This document shows, piece after piece, positions 6,265 to 13,387 of a DNA stretch of 13,387 bases. The stretch is from contig JAGOGT010000006.1 in NCBI GenBank assembly GCA_017996595.1, positions 1-13,387 on the forward strand, read 5' to 3'. The DNA is from Candidatus Cloacimonadota bacterium (lineage in GTDB: Bacteria; Cloacimonadota; Cloacimonadia; Cloacimonadales; Cloacimonadaceae). The position numbers and the translations under genes are program-made. The notes below the pieces were generated by a model. It did not search any database. It saw only the letters and a program-made list of their open reading frames with translations, and was not told the DNA's origin. The stretch's first letter is position 1; every line of letters begins with the position of its first letter.

Positions 6265-8412
6265 CTACATGTTGATCTTAGTTACTTTTTTTATAAAGCT
6301 TTTTCCTTCCATTTCACTGCGAATCAGATATATTCCCTGAGCAACTTCAGAACCATTTGCGTCCCTTCCATCCCATTCGATAACATGATCTCCAGCTCCT
6401 TTCTGTGCGTGATACAGCCTCCTAACAACTTGCCCCTTAAGGTTATAAATACAGATATCCAGCATCAGTTCCCTCGGTACAGAGATGGAAATAGTGGATT
6501 GGGAAGAAAAGGGATTAGGATGTATGCTAAGAAGACCATCTGGTTCAAGCGGGGTGGCATCATCAGTAACCTCAACTGCTGCAATATTTAGAAAGTCAAT
6601 CCCGGAATAATTATCTGAAGCATACAGCCTGTAATTATCTATATCCATGAAATTGGTTGGTTTATCCCTAAAATAGCTGAAACAAAAAGCAGGTACTTGT
6701 GGCTGCCTTATATCATAGCAGTATATAATGTTGTATCGATTTGCCGATAGATAGAGATAATCACCAAGGATAGCGTTACATTCTGCTCCATTTTGCCATA
6801 TCTGTGGCGTGATAATTGTATTTACTAACACAGGATTTGTGGGATCACTTACATCAATTACTCTCAACTGGGCTTGTCCATCCACAACATACACATAGTT
6901 CTCGTTAACAGAGATTATCTCATGGGGATGCCCAAAATCCAATAATCCCATGGATATTGGCCATTCCGGATTGCTGACATCTATAACTACAAGCTGATTA
7001 TAGTTTTTCAAGGCATAAACAGTATTATCTCTTACATCCATTGCCCTTATCTGAACTTCTGCTATTGTTCCCACCAGTTGGGGAGCGCCAGGATTTTCTA
7101 CATCAATCACAAGCAGCCCAAAAGTACTATGTGCAAGATAAGCGAAGCCATTAAGCACTTTCATGCAGGTATAGTTTCCTGGATTGGCATATATTCCCAT
7201 CGGGGTGGGGTTATATGGATCGGTCAGGTTAAACACCTGCATCCCCACATCATCGTTTGCAAGGTACAGAAATCCGTGGTCAAAAACCTTTAGCTCAGGA
7301 ACCCAGCTTAGCTCCAAAGAAGATAACAATATGGGATTAGTAAGATTTGCCACATTGTAAATCTCGATTGTGTGGTTACATGTGTACAGACATAATATAT
7401 TATTCTCAATTCCCAGTACATCCTCATCATATAGAAAATCTATCGAGCCTATTGCTTCAGTATCCTCCGGTTCTGAGATATTTATCAGAGAAATCCGGCC
7501 AGATTGGTCTGCAACATAAGCAACATCGGCTGCTATCGCTAAAGATGGATAAAAAGCATGGGTAAGGTACCTCCCGACCAAGGTGATAGTATCAAGATTT
7601 CCAATGTTCAGGCATGTCAAACCTTGAAAATGGGCACAATAGAGCAAATCATTCTCAATGTACATAGAACACACTAAACTTTCGTAACTGTCTGCAAAAA
7701 ATAGATATACTGGGCTAATTGGATTTGACACATCATATATTGCCAGGCCGTTATCATAAGCCACGCAAAGGCTTTGATTTCTGGCAATCATCACATTTGG
7801 GATATTAGAAATCGATATGCTTGAGATCAAAACAGGAGCATCTGCATCAGCAACGGATAAGATTTGGATTTCTTCATTATGTATCCCAGCATATATGTAG
7901 TTTTCATCCGCAGCTACGGCTGTAACTTCATTTTGTGAATAAAAACCTGGCATGCTTAACGGATGTTCGGGATCGGAAACATCGATAACTTGAAGTCTAT
8001 TCAGCGATGCTGCCACGAAGACCATTTCATCGTGCAGCGCTATAGATAATTTCCCGGAGCCATTATCGCCATAACTAATATTGATTTGGCCTAATAAAAA
8101 AGGATTCACGGGATCGGATACATCATAAATCATCAATAAGCTAGTTCCGGCAATGTAAGCTATGTTATCTTGAACCACTATCGCTTCAGGAATCATGATG
8201 CCGATAAAATACGTATTCACCAAGGCATGATTCTGGGGATCACCAATGTCATATATGTATATACTGCCACCAGCCCCTACATACAAGTAGTTACCAATTG
8301 TGGCAATTACTTTCATTTCGCTATCTACAAAGTATTCGTCTATAAGGTGATATGTACCCTGCAGGGATAGCAGGATACCAAGAAAGACCAGTACTCCAAT
8401 TATTTTTTTCAT
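6265..8412 (-). CDS. Secreted LVIVD-repeat beta-propeller protein with C-terminal sorting tail
   Basis: The 715-residue product begins with a signal peptide (MKKIIGVLVFLGILLSLQG). Residues about 51-610 contain around fourteen repeats of 40-45 residues built on the pattern (I/L)xVIDVSDPxxPxxxG, for example LQVIDVSDPEHP, LVVIDVSNPEWP and LRVIDVSDPTNP. Several copies are decayed (LTCLNIGNLDTI). LVIVD repeats form beta-propeller blades, so fourteen units would fit two seven-bladed propellers. Residues 631-715 match a Por/type IX or FlgD-like sorting domain: HPNPF, IYNLKGQVVRRL, WDGRDANGSEVAQGIYLIR and a lysine-rich end. It is therefore probably secreted across the outer membrane and surface-bound, perhaps for adhesion or binding. 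I chose ATG at 8412 over one at 8502 because AGGAAG lies five bases upstream and the signal peptide starts there. The gene is visibly AT-richer than its neighbours. Confidence 0.9.
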   Translation of the reverse strand: MKKIIGVLVFLGILLSLQGTYHLIDEYFVDSEMKVIATIGNYLYVGAGGSIYIYDIGDPQNHALVNTYFIGIMIPEAIVVQDNIAYIAGTSLLMIYDVSDPVNPFLLGQINISYGDNGSGKLSIALHDEMVFVAASLNRLQVIDVSDPEHPLSMPGFYSQNEVTAVAADENYIYAGIHNEEIQILSVADADAPVLISSISISNIPNVMIARNQSLCVAYDNGLAIYDVSNPISPVYLFFADSYESLVCSMYIENDLLYCAHFQGLTCLNIGNLDTITLVGRYLTHAFYPSLAIAADVAYVADQSGRISLINISEPEDTEAIGSIDFLYDEDVLGIENNILCLYTCNHTIEIYNVANLTNPILLSSLELSWVPELKVFDHGFLYLANDDVGMQVFNLTDPYNPTPMGIYANPGNYTCMKVLNGFAYLAHSTFGLLVIDVENPGAPQLVGTIAEVQIRAMDVRDNTVYALKNYNQLVVIDVSNPEWPISMGLLDFGHPHEIISVNENYVYVVDGQAQLRVIDVSDPTNPVLVNTIITPQIWQNGAECNAILGDYLYLSANRYNIIYCYDIRQPQVPAFCFSYFRDKPTNFMDIDNYRLYASDNYSGIDFLNIAAVEVTDDATPLEPDGLLSIHPNPFSSQSTISISVPRELMLDICIYNLKGQVVRRLYHAQKGAGDHVIEWDGRDANGSEVAQGIYLIRSEMEGKSFIKKVTKINM

Positions 8413-8602
8413 AAGAGCTTCCTTTCTGTGCCCGGTTCTTTCATATTGCATGTTTAGCACTAATCTGCTACTCATTTGTTGAATTGAATTATTAGCAAGC
8501 ATTTATTGTGCCAAATTTGATATTTTGCTTAACAGAATGAGTGGATTTCACGACTTCTTCTTGGTCAATACTACCATAGATACCTATACTTTAACCATAA
8601 GC

Positions 8603-8640
8603 AACCTCTGATGAAGCTCCGGTGAATTTCATGGGAGGTT
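8603..8640. other. Imperfect stem-loop
   Basis: AACCTC (8603-8608) pairs with GAGGTT (8635-8640), followed inward by one T-G wobble, one G-G mismatch, and ATGAA pairing with TTCAT (8611-8615 with 8628-8632 approximately), leaving a loop of about 12 bases. No T-run follows on either strand, so it is not a standard terminator. Function unknown. Confidence 0.5.
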
Positions 8641-8789
8641 CAGGGCTTAGTGATTGTAGATTATCTGTATGGTTGTATGGAAGGTGTAGGGTGCTCTTTT
8701 CAATAGACTCTCCGGTAAGGTTTTAGGGAAATGGACGAAATGGATAAGCTGGACAACTTGTGACAGCATGCAATCAAATGCCAAAGCCG

Positions 8790-8853
8790 TGTTTCACTCT
8801 TTCACCTTTTCACTTTTCCACTTTGTCACCTTGGCACTTTGACGCCTTGGCAC
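8790..8853. repeat. CT-rich TTTCAC/CTTGGCAC degenerate tandem repeat, copy 2
   Basis: A run of short related units (TTTCACTC, TTTCACCT, TTTCACTT, TTCCACTTTG, TCACCTTGGCACTTTG) with a rough 8-11-base period. It includes the 9-mer CCTTGGCAC twice, at 8829-8837 and 8845-8853. Its left end resembles the segment at 205-230, so it appears to belong to a dispersed intergenic repeat family. Confidence 0.65.
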
Positions 8854-8858
8854 ACAAT

Positions 8859-8867
8859 CCCCCCCCC
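8859..8867. repeat. C9 homopolymer
   Basis: Nine consecutive C bases between the CT-rich repeat and the candidate promoter, ending 13 bases before its -35 box. Tracts of this length can change by slipped-strand mispairing; whether that matters here is unknown. Confidence 0.85.
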
Positions 8868-8880
8868 TCTCACTTTGCCA

Positions 8881-8910
8881 TTGACAGAAATGGGGCTTTA
8901 CAAAGATAGT
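8881..8910 (+). promoter_or_regulatory. Candidate sigma70-type promoter of the envC-like operon
   Basis: A perfect TTGACA (8881-8886) is followed after 18 bases by GATAGT (8905-8910), which matches four of six positions of the -10 consensus. Transcription would start near 8917, about 22 bases before the preferred ATG at 8939 and just upstream of AGGAG (8928-8932). A second -10 reading, TATAGC at 8910-8915, is 23 bases away and too far. It lies directly upstream of the first gene of the envC-fusion-purL run. Confidence 0.45.
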
Positions 8911-8938
8911 ATAGCTTGAAATGATTCAGGAGAAAGCC

Positions 8939-10036
8939 ATGCGCAAATGTTTGCTGTTCATTTTGCTAAGTGTTATGCTTGCTTTCAGTTATGCAGACGA
9001 ACTGGACGATAAGATGCGTCAGCTGCAAGAGCTGCAGAAGCAACTGGAAAGCACCGAACAAAAGGCAAAACAGACAAAATCCAAGAAACAGAAAACCGAT
9101 AGTGAGATTCAGCGTACTTCCTCGCTTAAAAAGCGCACCGAAACGAATATCAAGAAACTCAAGCAGGAAGAAACGGTGGTTATCGATTCCCTGCGCTCGG
9201 TTTCGGAACGGCTGGAAAACGCGGAGCTGCGGCTCAGCGATATGCACAAAGAGCAAAACAGCGAGCTGGATATGCTGCTGCGGGTGGATCGCTCCTTCCG
9301 CACGCAACAGATCAATCACCGCGATCATCGCTATCTGAAGCATCTCATCGAAGGTAGCAGGCGAAAGATTGATAGCCTCACAGGATATCGCATTGCCCTT
9401 TCCCAAGCTCGCGAACTGCATCAAAACGAAGCGACCAAGATAAGTAAAAACGTAAAGAAAGAAAGCACCACTAAAGCCAATTATGACAAACAGATAAAAA
9501 ATCTGTCCTCGCAAGCCAAACAGCTCACAAGGGAAGAACAAAAGCTGCTTACGCAGATCAACCAGCTAAAGAAGGACAGCGCCTCCCTGGAAAGCCTCAT
9601 CAGCCAATTGATGGCCAAATCCGGCAAGGAACCTTCCAGCTATCAATTTACCGGGAAGAAGATCTCGTGGCCGCTGAGAGGAAAGATCATTCGCAGCTTC
9701 GGACAGGAAACCCGCAGCTATGGTACCAGCGTGGTTAGCAAAGGCATCGAGATCGCCGCCGCGGAAGGCACCAAGGTGGTTGCCGCGGATGATGGCGAAG
9801 TGATCTTCTCTGATCGCTACGGCGGCCAGGGCAAGATGATCATTATCGATCACAAGAATGGATTTTTTACTCTCTATGCCTATTGCAGCGACTTGCTGGT
9901 AGGCCGGGGAACCAAGGTGAAGCGTGGCCAAAGCATTGCCAAAAGCGGCATGACCGGCTCGGCCAGCCAGCCCTCTTTGCATTTCGAATTGCGCAAGGAT
10001 GGCAGGGCGATTAATCCCGTTAGCTACCTGGAATAG
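8939..10036 (+). CDS. EnvC-like murein hydrolase activator (coiled coil plus degenerate LytM/M23 domain)
   Basis: The 365-residue product has a signal peptide (hydrophobic residues 4-17, ending around SYA), a long charged coiled coil (about 20-225) and a C-terminal LytM domain (242-365). The order and spacing match EnvC, which activates periplasmic cell-division amidases instead of cutting murein itself. The zinc and catalytic positions of active M23 enzymes are replaced: Ser267 and Glu271 for the HxxxD pair, Tyr315 for the YAH histidine, and Ser346 for the first His of HLH, leaving only His348. E. coli EnvC is degenerate in the same way, with SLYGYN and PSLYFE at these sites. I prefer ATG 8939 over ATG 8921, since AGGAG is six bases upstream of 8939 and the signal peptide starts there. 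The next gene begins eight bases after the stop, indicating an operon. Likely role: daughter-cell separation or envelope remodelling. Confidence 0.88.
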   Translation: MRKCLLFILLSVMLAFSYADELDDKMRQLQELQKQLESTEQKAKQTKSKKQKTDSEIQRTSSLKKRTETNIKKLKQEETVVIDSLRSVSERLENAELRLSDMHKEQNSELDMLLRVDRSFRTQQINHRDHRYLKHLIEGSRRKIDSLTGYRIALSQARELHQNEATKISKNVKKESTTKANYDKQIKNLSSQAKQLTREEQKLLTQINQLKKDSASLESLISQLMAKSGKEPSSYQFTGKKISWPLRGKIIRSFGQETRSYGTSVVSKGIEIAAAEGTKVVAADDGEVIFSDRYGGQGKMIIIDHKNGFFTLYAYCSDLLVGRGTKVKRGQSIAKSGMTGSASQPSLHFELRKDGRAINPVSYLE

Positions 10037-10044
10037 GAGGCCTT

Positions 10045-11166
10045 ATGCAGATATTGCGAGATCCCAGCCCAAAAAAGCTGGAGAAGTTTTTAGCCAAGAA
10101 TCAGCTGTCAGATGCCACGATTTTACATTGGACTGGATCGATGTGGGGAATAGGCTGCCGTGCCTCATCCGAAGTAGCGATCAAGCGCATTCAGAAGCTT
10201 AAGCAGCGTCCCGAAGGCTTGGGCTTTATTGCCCTGATTCCGGATATGTCTGTGCTTGATGCCGCGCAGCTTCCTCCGGCCCTGAAGCCTTTGATGCAGC
10301 AGTATTGGCCGGGGAATCTGAGCATCGTGATGCCCTATCAGGACCAGCAATTGGAAGCCATATCCGTGCGGGGGAAGCTATCTTTCCGGGTGCCTTCCGA
10401 TCAGCTTTTACGGGCTTTTATCAGCAATCTGGGCGAACCGCTGATCAGCACCAGTATCAACGTTTCGGGGCTAATGCCCGAAGAAGATTTGGGGAGAATC
10501 GAGCGCATGTTCGGAGCGTGGTTTGACGTGGGTTTATATCCCCATCGCAGTGCAATTCGCAGCGGTACGGAACACTCCACAATCGTGGAATACATGAAGG
10601 CCGGCGAGCCTGGTTTTGCGGGGCACAGCGACGAACTTAAGTGCCTGCGGGAAGGATCGGTGCCTTTTTATGAGGTGAAGCAGTCCTTCAAGCTGCCCCT
10701 CATCAATTTTGTATGCACAGCCAATATCTGCCGCAGTCCCATCGCGGAGTACCTTTTCCGCAAGATGGTGAATGACCGCCATTTGCCCTATGCCGCAGAT
10801 TCCAGTGGAGTTAGAGCCATAGCGCATGAGATGTCGCTTTCCTCCTTGCAATTACTCCTGGAGCAGGGCATTACGGAAGCCCAGGCACACGTGGCCAAAC
10901 AGATAACCCCACAGATGGTTAGCTCCAGTTGGTTGGTGCTTACCATGGAAGAGCGCCAGCGCGATTGGATCAGGGCTCAAAATCCCCACGCCGCCAATAA
11001 AATCTTCACCCTCAATGAGATCGTGGGCGAAAGCGGCGATATTGACGATCCCATCGGCACTGACACGGATTATTACCGCGGAATATACCTGCAAATTGAA
11101 GACAGGCTGAAACGCCTGATCGATAAAATTAGCGATGGAACCCTGCATCAAAAGGAACCTCAATGA
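10045..11166 (+). CDS. Fusion of a YrdC/Sua5-like domain and a low-molecular-weight protein tyrosine phosphatase
   Basis: Residues about 1-190 form a YrdC/Sua5 domain: LKQRP with Lys53 and Arg55, [16 protein letters not shown], and STSINVSG at 135-142. YrdC/Sua5 makes threonylcarbamoyl-AMP for the t6A tRNA modification. Here, however, the usual PTDTVYGLG motif reads WTGSMWGIG (29-37), so activity is uncertain. Residues about 218-365 are a low-molecular-weight phosphatase with the P-loop [10 protein letters not shown] (nucleophile Cys224, Arg230) and the general acid in IDDP (Asp335). Ile228 is the residue type of tyrosine phosphatases; the arginine phosphatase YwlE has Thr there. In Bacillus, ywlC (Sua5) and ywlE (phosphatase) are near neighbours, so a fusion has some logic. 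AGGAGG (10035-10040) precedes the ATG by four bases. The stop overlaps purL by four bases (ATGA). Confidence 0.88.
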   Translation: MQILRDPSPKKLEKFLAKNQLSDATILHWTGSMWGIGCRASSEVAIKRIQKLKQRPEGLGFIALIPDMSVLDAAQLPPALKPLMQQYWPGNLSIVMPYQDQQLEAISVRGKLSFRVPSDQLLRAFISNLGEPLISTSINVSGLMPEEDLGRIERMFGAWFDVGLYPHRSAIRSGTEHSTIVEYMKAGEPGFAGHSDELKCLREGSVPFYEVKQSFKLPLINFVCTANICRSPIAEYLFRKMVNDRHLPYAADSSGVRAIAHEMSLSSLQLLLEQGITEAQAHVAKQITPQMVSSSWLVLTMEERQRDWIRAQNPHAANKIFTLNEIVGESGDIDDPIGTDTDYYRGIYLQIEDRLKRLIDKISDGTLHQKEPQ

Positions 11167-13376
11167 ATTTAGATACCCCCATTAGTCCTGCCCTGATCGC
11201 CGAACATGGCATCAGCCCTCAAGAATACGAACAAATTATTGCTATTTTAGGCCGCGAGCCAAACATCGTGGAACTCGGCATCTACAGCGTGATGTGGAGC
11301 GAGCATGCCAGCTACAAAAACTCCATTCATCTGTTGAAAACCCTTCCCAAAGAGGGAAAAGCGATGCTGGCCAAAGCCGGGGAAGAAAATGCCGGCGTGG
11401 TGGATATTGGCCAGGGCTGGGCAGTTTCGTTCAAGATCGAAAGCCACAATCACCCTTCGGCTTTGGAGCCCTATCACGGCGCTGCCACAGGCGTTGGCGG
11501 AATACTCCGCGATATCTTTACCATGGGCGCCAGGCCGATTGCGGCGCTGAACTCCCTGCGTTTCGGCAATTTGGATAATCCCCGCGTGAAGCACCTTTTA
11601 AAAGAAGTGGTGCATGGCATTGCGGATTATGGCAATTGCTTCGGAGTGCCTACCGTAGGCGGCGAAACCTGGTTCAACGACAGCTACGAAGGCAATCCCC
11701 TGGTTAATGCCATGGCCGTGGGTGTTTTGCGTCATGATGGCATTGCCCGCAGCGCTGCTTCCGGCGTTGGAAACGCCGTATTGATCGTGGGTGCCACCAC
11801 CGGCAGGGATGGAATTCATGGCGCTACCTTCGCTTCGCTGGAGCTAAGCGCGGAATCCGAAGAGAAAAGAACCGCCGTGCAGGTGGGTGATCCTTTCTTG
11901 GAAAAACTATTATTGGAAGCCACCTTAGAGGTTATTCACGCCGGTCTGGTGGTGGGAATTCAAGATATGGGCGCGGCGGGGCTAACCTGTTCCAGCAGCG
12001 AGATGGCCGGAAAAGGCGAAGTAGGCATCGAAATGGATATAGCCTTGGTGCCGCAACGGGAAACAGGCATGACGCCCTATGAGATAATGCTTTCCGAATC
12101 GCAGGAACGAATGCTGCTGATCGTGAAGCCGGAGCACGTAAATGAAGTAAAGAATATTTTCGCCAAATGGGATCTCGACGCCGTGGAAATTGGCAAAGTA
12201 ACTGCGGATAAGTTGCTTAGAATTCTCTGGCATGGCGCAATGGTAGCCGAAATACCCGCGGAAACGCTGGTTTTGGGTGGAACCGCTCCTATCTATAAGC
12301 CGGAGTCCCAGCGTCCAGCAGAGCTCGATGCACTTCAGAACTATGATTTAAGCCAATTGAAAGAGCCTGATGATTACGCACAATGCTTCATTAAACTGCT
12401 CGCCAGCCCCAATCTGGCCAGTAAGCATTGCGTTTTTCAGCAGTATGACCATATGGTGCAAATCGGCACCGTAATCGAGCCCGGAAGCGATGCCGCCGTG
12501 GTGAGAATCCCCGAAACGGATATGGCGATTGCCCTCTGCACCGATTGCAATGCCCGCTATTGCAGCCTCGATCCCTATCTGGGCACTATGATTGCTGTGG
12601 CAGAATCGGCCCGAAACGTGGCTTGCAGCGGGGCCAAACCCATTGCGATCACCAATTGCCTGAATTTTGGCAATCCCAATAAACCCGAATCGTACTACTT
12701 TTTCAGCGAAGCCATCCGCGGCATGAGAGACGCTTGTTTGGCTTTCAATACCCCCGTAACTGGCGGTAACGTATCTTTTTATAACGAAAATCCCCGTGGC
12801 GCTATCTATCCTACTCCGGTGATTGGCATGCTGGGTTTGATGCAGGATTACCGCCAAGCTCTGTCCCAATATTTCAAGCATGCGGGCGATGAGATTCTGC
12901 TTTTGGGGGATTTGGCAGCCCAGCTTGAAGCTTCAGAGTATCTGGCTGTGGAGCATGGCCTGGATGTGGGAACGCCTCCCTGCCTTGATCTGGAACATGA
13001 AAAGCGTTTGCAGCAGCTTGTTATCGAGCTTAACAAGGCAGGCTTGCTCCATAGCGCCCACGACGTTTCCGACGGCGGTTTGCTGATTGCCATTGCCGAA
13101 TCCTGCTTTGCATTGGGCGAAACCTGGGGTGCAGAGCTTGATTTCCCCATATCTGGCAAAGCTTCACATGCCTATTTTGGCGAGGCAAATGGCCGCATCC
13201 TAATCTCTATCGATCCCAACACGCGCGATCAAATCATTGCTAAAGCGAAGGATATGGGCATTAGCTGCCACACCTTGGGAAATGTATGCCAGCGCGATAT
13301 CTTGCGCGTAAACAGCGATATCAATATCCCGATCTGCTCTTTGCGTAAAAGCTGGGAGCAGGGTTTGGAAATCTAA
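11163..13376 (+). CDS. purL: Phosphoribosylformylglycinamidine synthase subunit PurL (small type)
   Basis: PurL converts FGAR plus ammonia and ATP to FGAM in de novo purine synthesis. The 737-residue length is that of the small Gram-positive/archaeal form, which acts with PurS and the glutaminase PurQ, unlike the ~1,300-residue single-chain enzyme of E. coli. Hallmarks: [14 protein letters not shown] with the conserved catalytic His48, [21 protein letters not shown], a glycine-rich [20 protein letters not shown] near residue 265-285, [27 protein letters not shown], and [12 protein letters not shown] and [10 protein letters not shown] in the second half. AAGGAA (11152-11157) precedes the ATG by five bases, and the start overlaps the upstream stop as ATGA, so translation is probably coupled. 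PurS and PurQ genes are not in the window. Confidence 0.97.
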   Translation: MNLDTPISPALIAEHGISPQEYEQIIAILGREPNIVELGIYSVMWSEHASYKNSIHLLKTLPKEGKAMLAKAGEENAGVVDIGQGWAVSFKIESHNHPSALEPYHGAATGVGGILRDIFTMGARPIAALNSLRFGNLDNPRVKHLLKEVVHGIADYGNCFGVPTVGGETWFNDSYEGNPLVNAMAVGVLRHDGIARSAASGVGNAVLIVGATTGRDGIHGATFASLELSAESEEKRTAVQVGDPFLEKLLLEATLEVIHAGLVVGIQDMGAAGLTCSSSEMAGKGEVGIEMDIALVPQRETGMTPYEIMLSESQERMLLIVKPEHVNEVKNIFAKWDLDAVEIGKVTADKLLRILWHGAMVAEIPAETLVLGGTAPIYKPESQRPAELDALQNYDLSQLKEPDDYAQCFIKLLASPNLASKHCVFQQYDHMVQIGTVIEPGSDAAVVRIPETDMAIALCTDCNARYCSLDPYLGTMIAVAESARNVACSGAKPIAITNCLNFGNPNKPESYYFFSEAIRGMRDACLAFNTPVTGGNVSFYNENPRGAIYPTPVIGMLGLMQDYRQALSQYFKHAGDEILLLGDLAAQLEASEYLAVEHGLDVGTPPCLDLEHEKRLQQLVIELNKAGLLHSAHDVSDGGLLIAIAESCFALGETWGAELDFPISGKASHAYFGEANGRILISIDPNTRDQIIAKAKDMGISCHTLGNVCQRDILRVNSDINIPICSLRKSWEQGLEI

Positions 13377-13382
13377 AGACAT

Positions 13383-13387
13383 AGGAG
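13383..13387 (+). promoter_or_regulatory. Ribosome binding site of the next gene
   Basis: AGGAG ends exactly at the window edge, seven bases after the purL TAA, with no room for a terminator. It is probably the Shine-Dalgarno sequence of a further operon gene, for which purQ or another purine gene is a guess. Confidence 0.55.

Larger units (their letters stand above)
8413..8938. other. Intergenic region between divergent genes
   Basis: These 526 bases separate the propeller gene (leftward) and the EnvC-like gene (rightward). From left to right they hold the AT-rich leader of the propeller gene with the AGGAAG ribosome site (8418-8423), an imperfect hairpin (8603-8640), about 150 bases with nothing I recognise, the CT-rich repeat (8790-8853), a C9 tract and a candidate promoter. 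For the leftward gene, TTGGCA (8509-8514 on the minus strand) precedes AT-rich DNA but no -10 box at 16-18 bases is convincing. Short open frames, such as 31 codons from 8631, lack ribosome sites and are not called as genes. Confidence 0.6.

Noticed and set aside
6261..6292. Intrinsic terminator after manA (GATC inverted repeat plus T-run)
   Set aside because: The stem is only about 4 bp and the T-run is several bases away from it, inside the convergent coding sequence.
8413..8502. N-terminal extension of the propeller protein to ATG 8502
   Set aside because: The extra 30 residues are polar and precede a good signal peptide, and a proper ribosome site lies before ATG 8412.
8631..8729. Short ORF of 31 codons from ATG 8631
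   Set aside because: No ribosome site, overlaps a hairpin, cysteine- and arginine-rich composition typical of random frames.
8921..8938. ATG 8921 as the start of the EnvC-like protein
   Set aside because: It lies upstream of, and partly within, the AGGAG site that serves ATG 8939, and adds six polar residues before the signal peptide.
8966..9541. Long minus-strand ORF opposite the EnvC-like gene
   Set aside because: Antisense shadow of a lysine- and glutamine-rich coiled coil; low-complexity Leu/Phe product, no ribosome site.
12348..12881. 177-codon minus-strand ORF opposite purL
   Set aside because: Antisense shadow of a highly conserved gene, no family resemblance, no ribosome site or promoter.

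Overview
The window looks like chromosomal DNA from an uncultured Gram-negative bacterium, most likely of the Cloacimonadota (Cloacimonetes) type. That placement is an inference. It rests on a large secreted LVIVD-propeller protein ending in a Por/FlgD-like C-terminal sorting tail, a lipoprotein signal, the gene style, and AC/CT-rich intergenic repeats. No rRNA gene or other taxonomic marker is present. Nine complete protein genes are supported, mostly tightly packed, with two stretches of about 430-530 bases that lack a confident gene.

Left part (1-919). The first ~430 bases hold what may be the tail of a broken gene, a 9-nt tandem repeat, a CT-rich repeat and a triplicated 11-nt motif with an inverted copy. 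A small lipoprotein with an AgmX/PglI-TonB-like domain follows on the minus strand.

Central operon (920-6263, + strand). Two SGNH/GDSL-type proteins, one MBOAT acyltransferase of the AlgI/DltB type and a class I mannose-6-phosphate isomerase are joined by 0, -1 and 11 bases. The SGNH-SGNH-MBOAT set is the classic layout of a machine that moves acyl (usually acetyl) groups across the membrane onto an extracytoplasmic glycan. ManA connects fructose-6-phosphate with mannose-6-phosphate and so possibly with the glycan's sugar supply. Convergent to it, one nucleotide away, lies a 715-residue secreted protein of about fourteen LVIVD repeats (6265-8412, - strand).

Right part (8413-13387). A 526-base intergenic region carries an imperfect hairpin, a second copy of the CT-rich repeat, a C9 tract and a candidate sigma70-like promoter. 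That promoter would drive an operon of an EnvC-like LytM protein lacking the catalytic ligands, a rare-looking fusion of a YrdC/Sua5 domain with a low-molecular-weight protein tyrosine phosphatase, and purL (de novo purine synthesis). A ribosome binding site at the very end shows that the operon continues past the window.

Most of the content is recognisable housekeeping or envelope biology. The least ordinary items are the YrdC-phosphatase fusion, the duplicated-SGNH acylation operon linked to manA, the double-propeller surface protein, and the interspersed intergenic repeats. I did not find a clearly new defence or mobile system.
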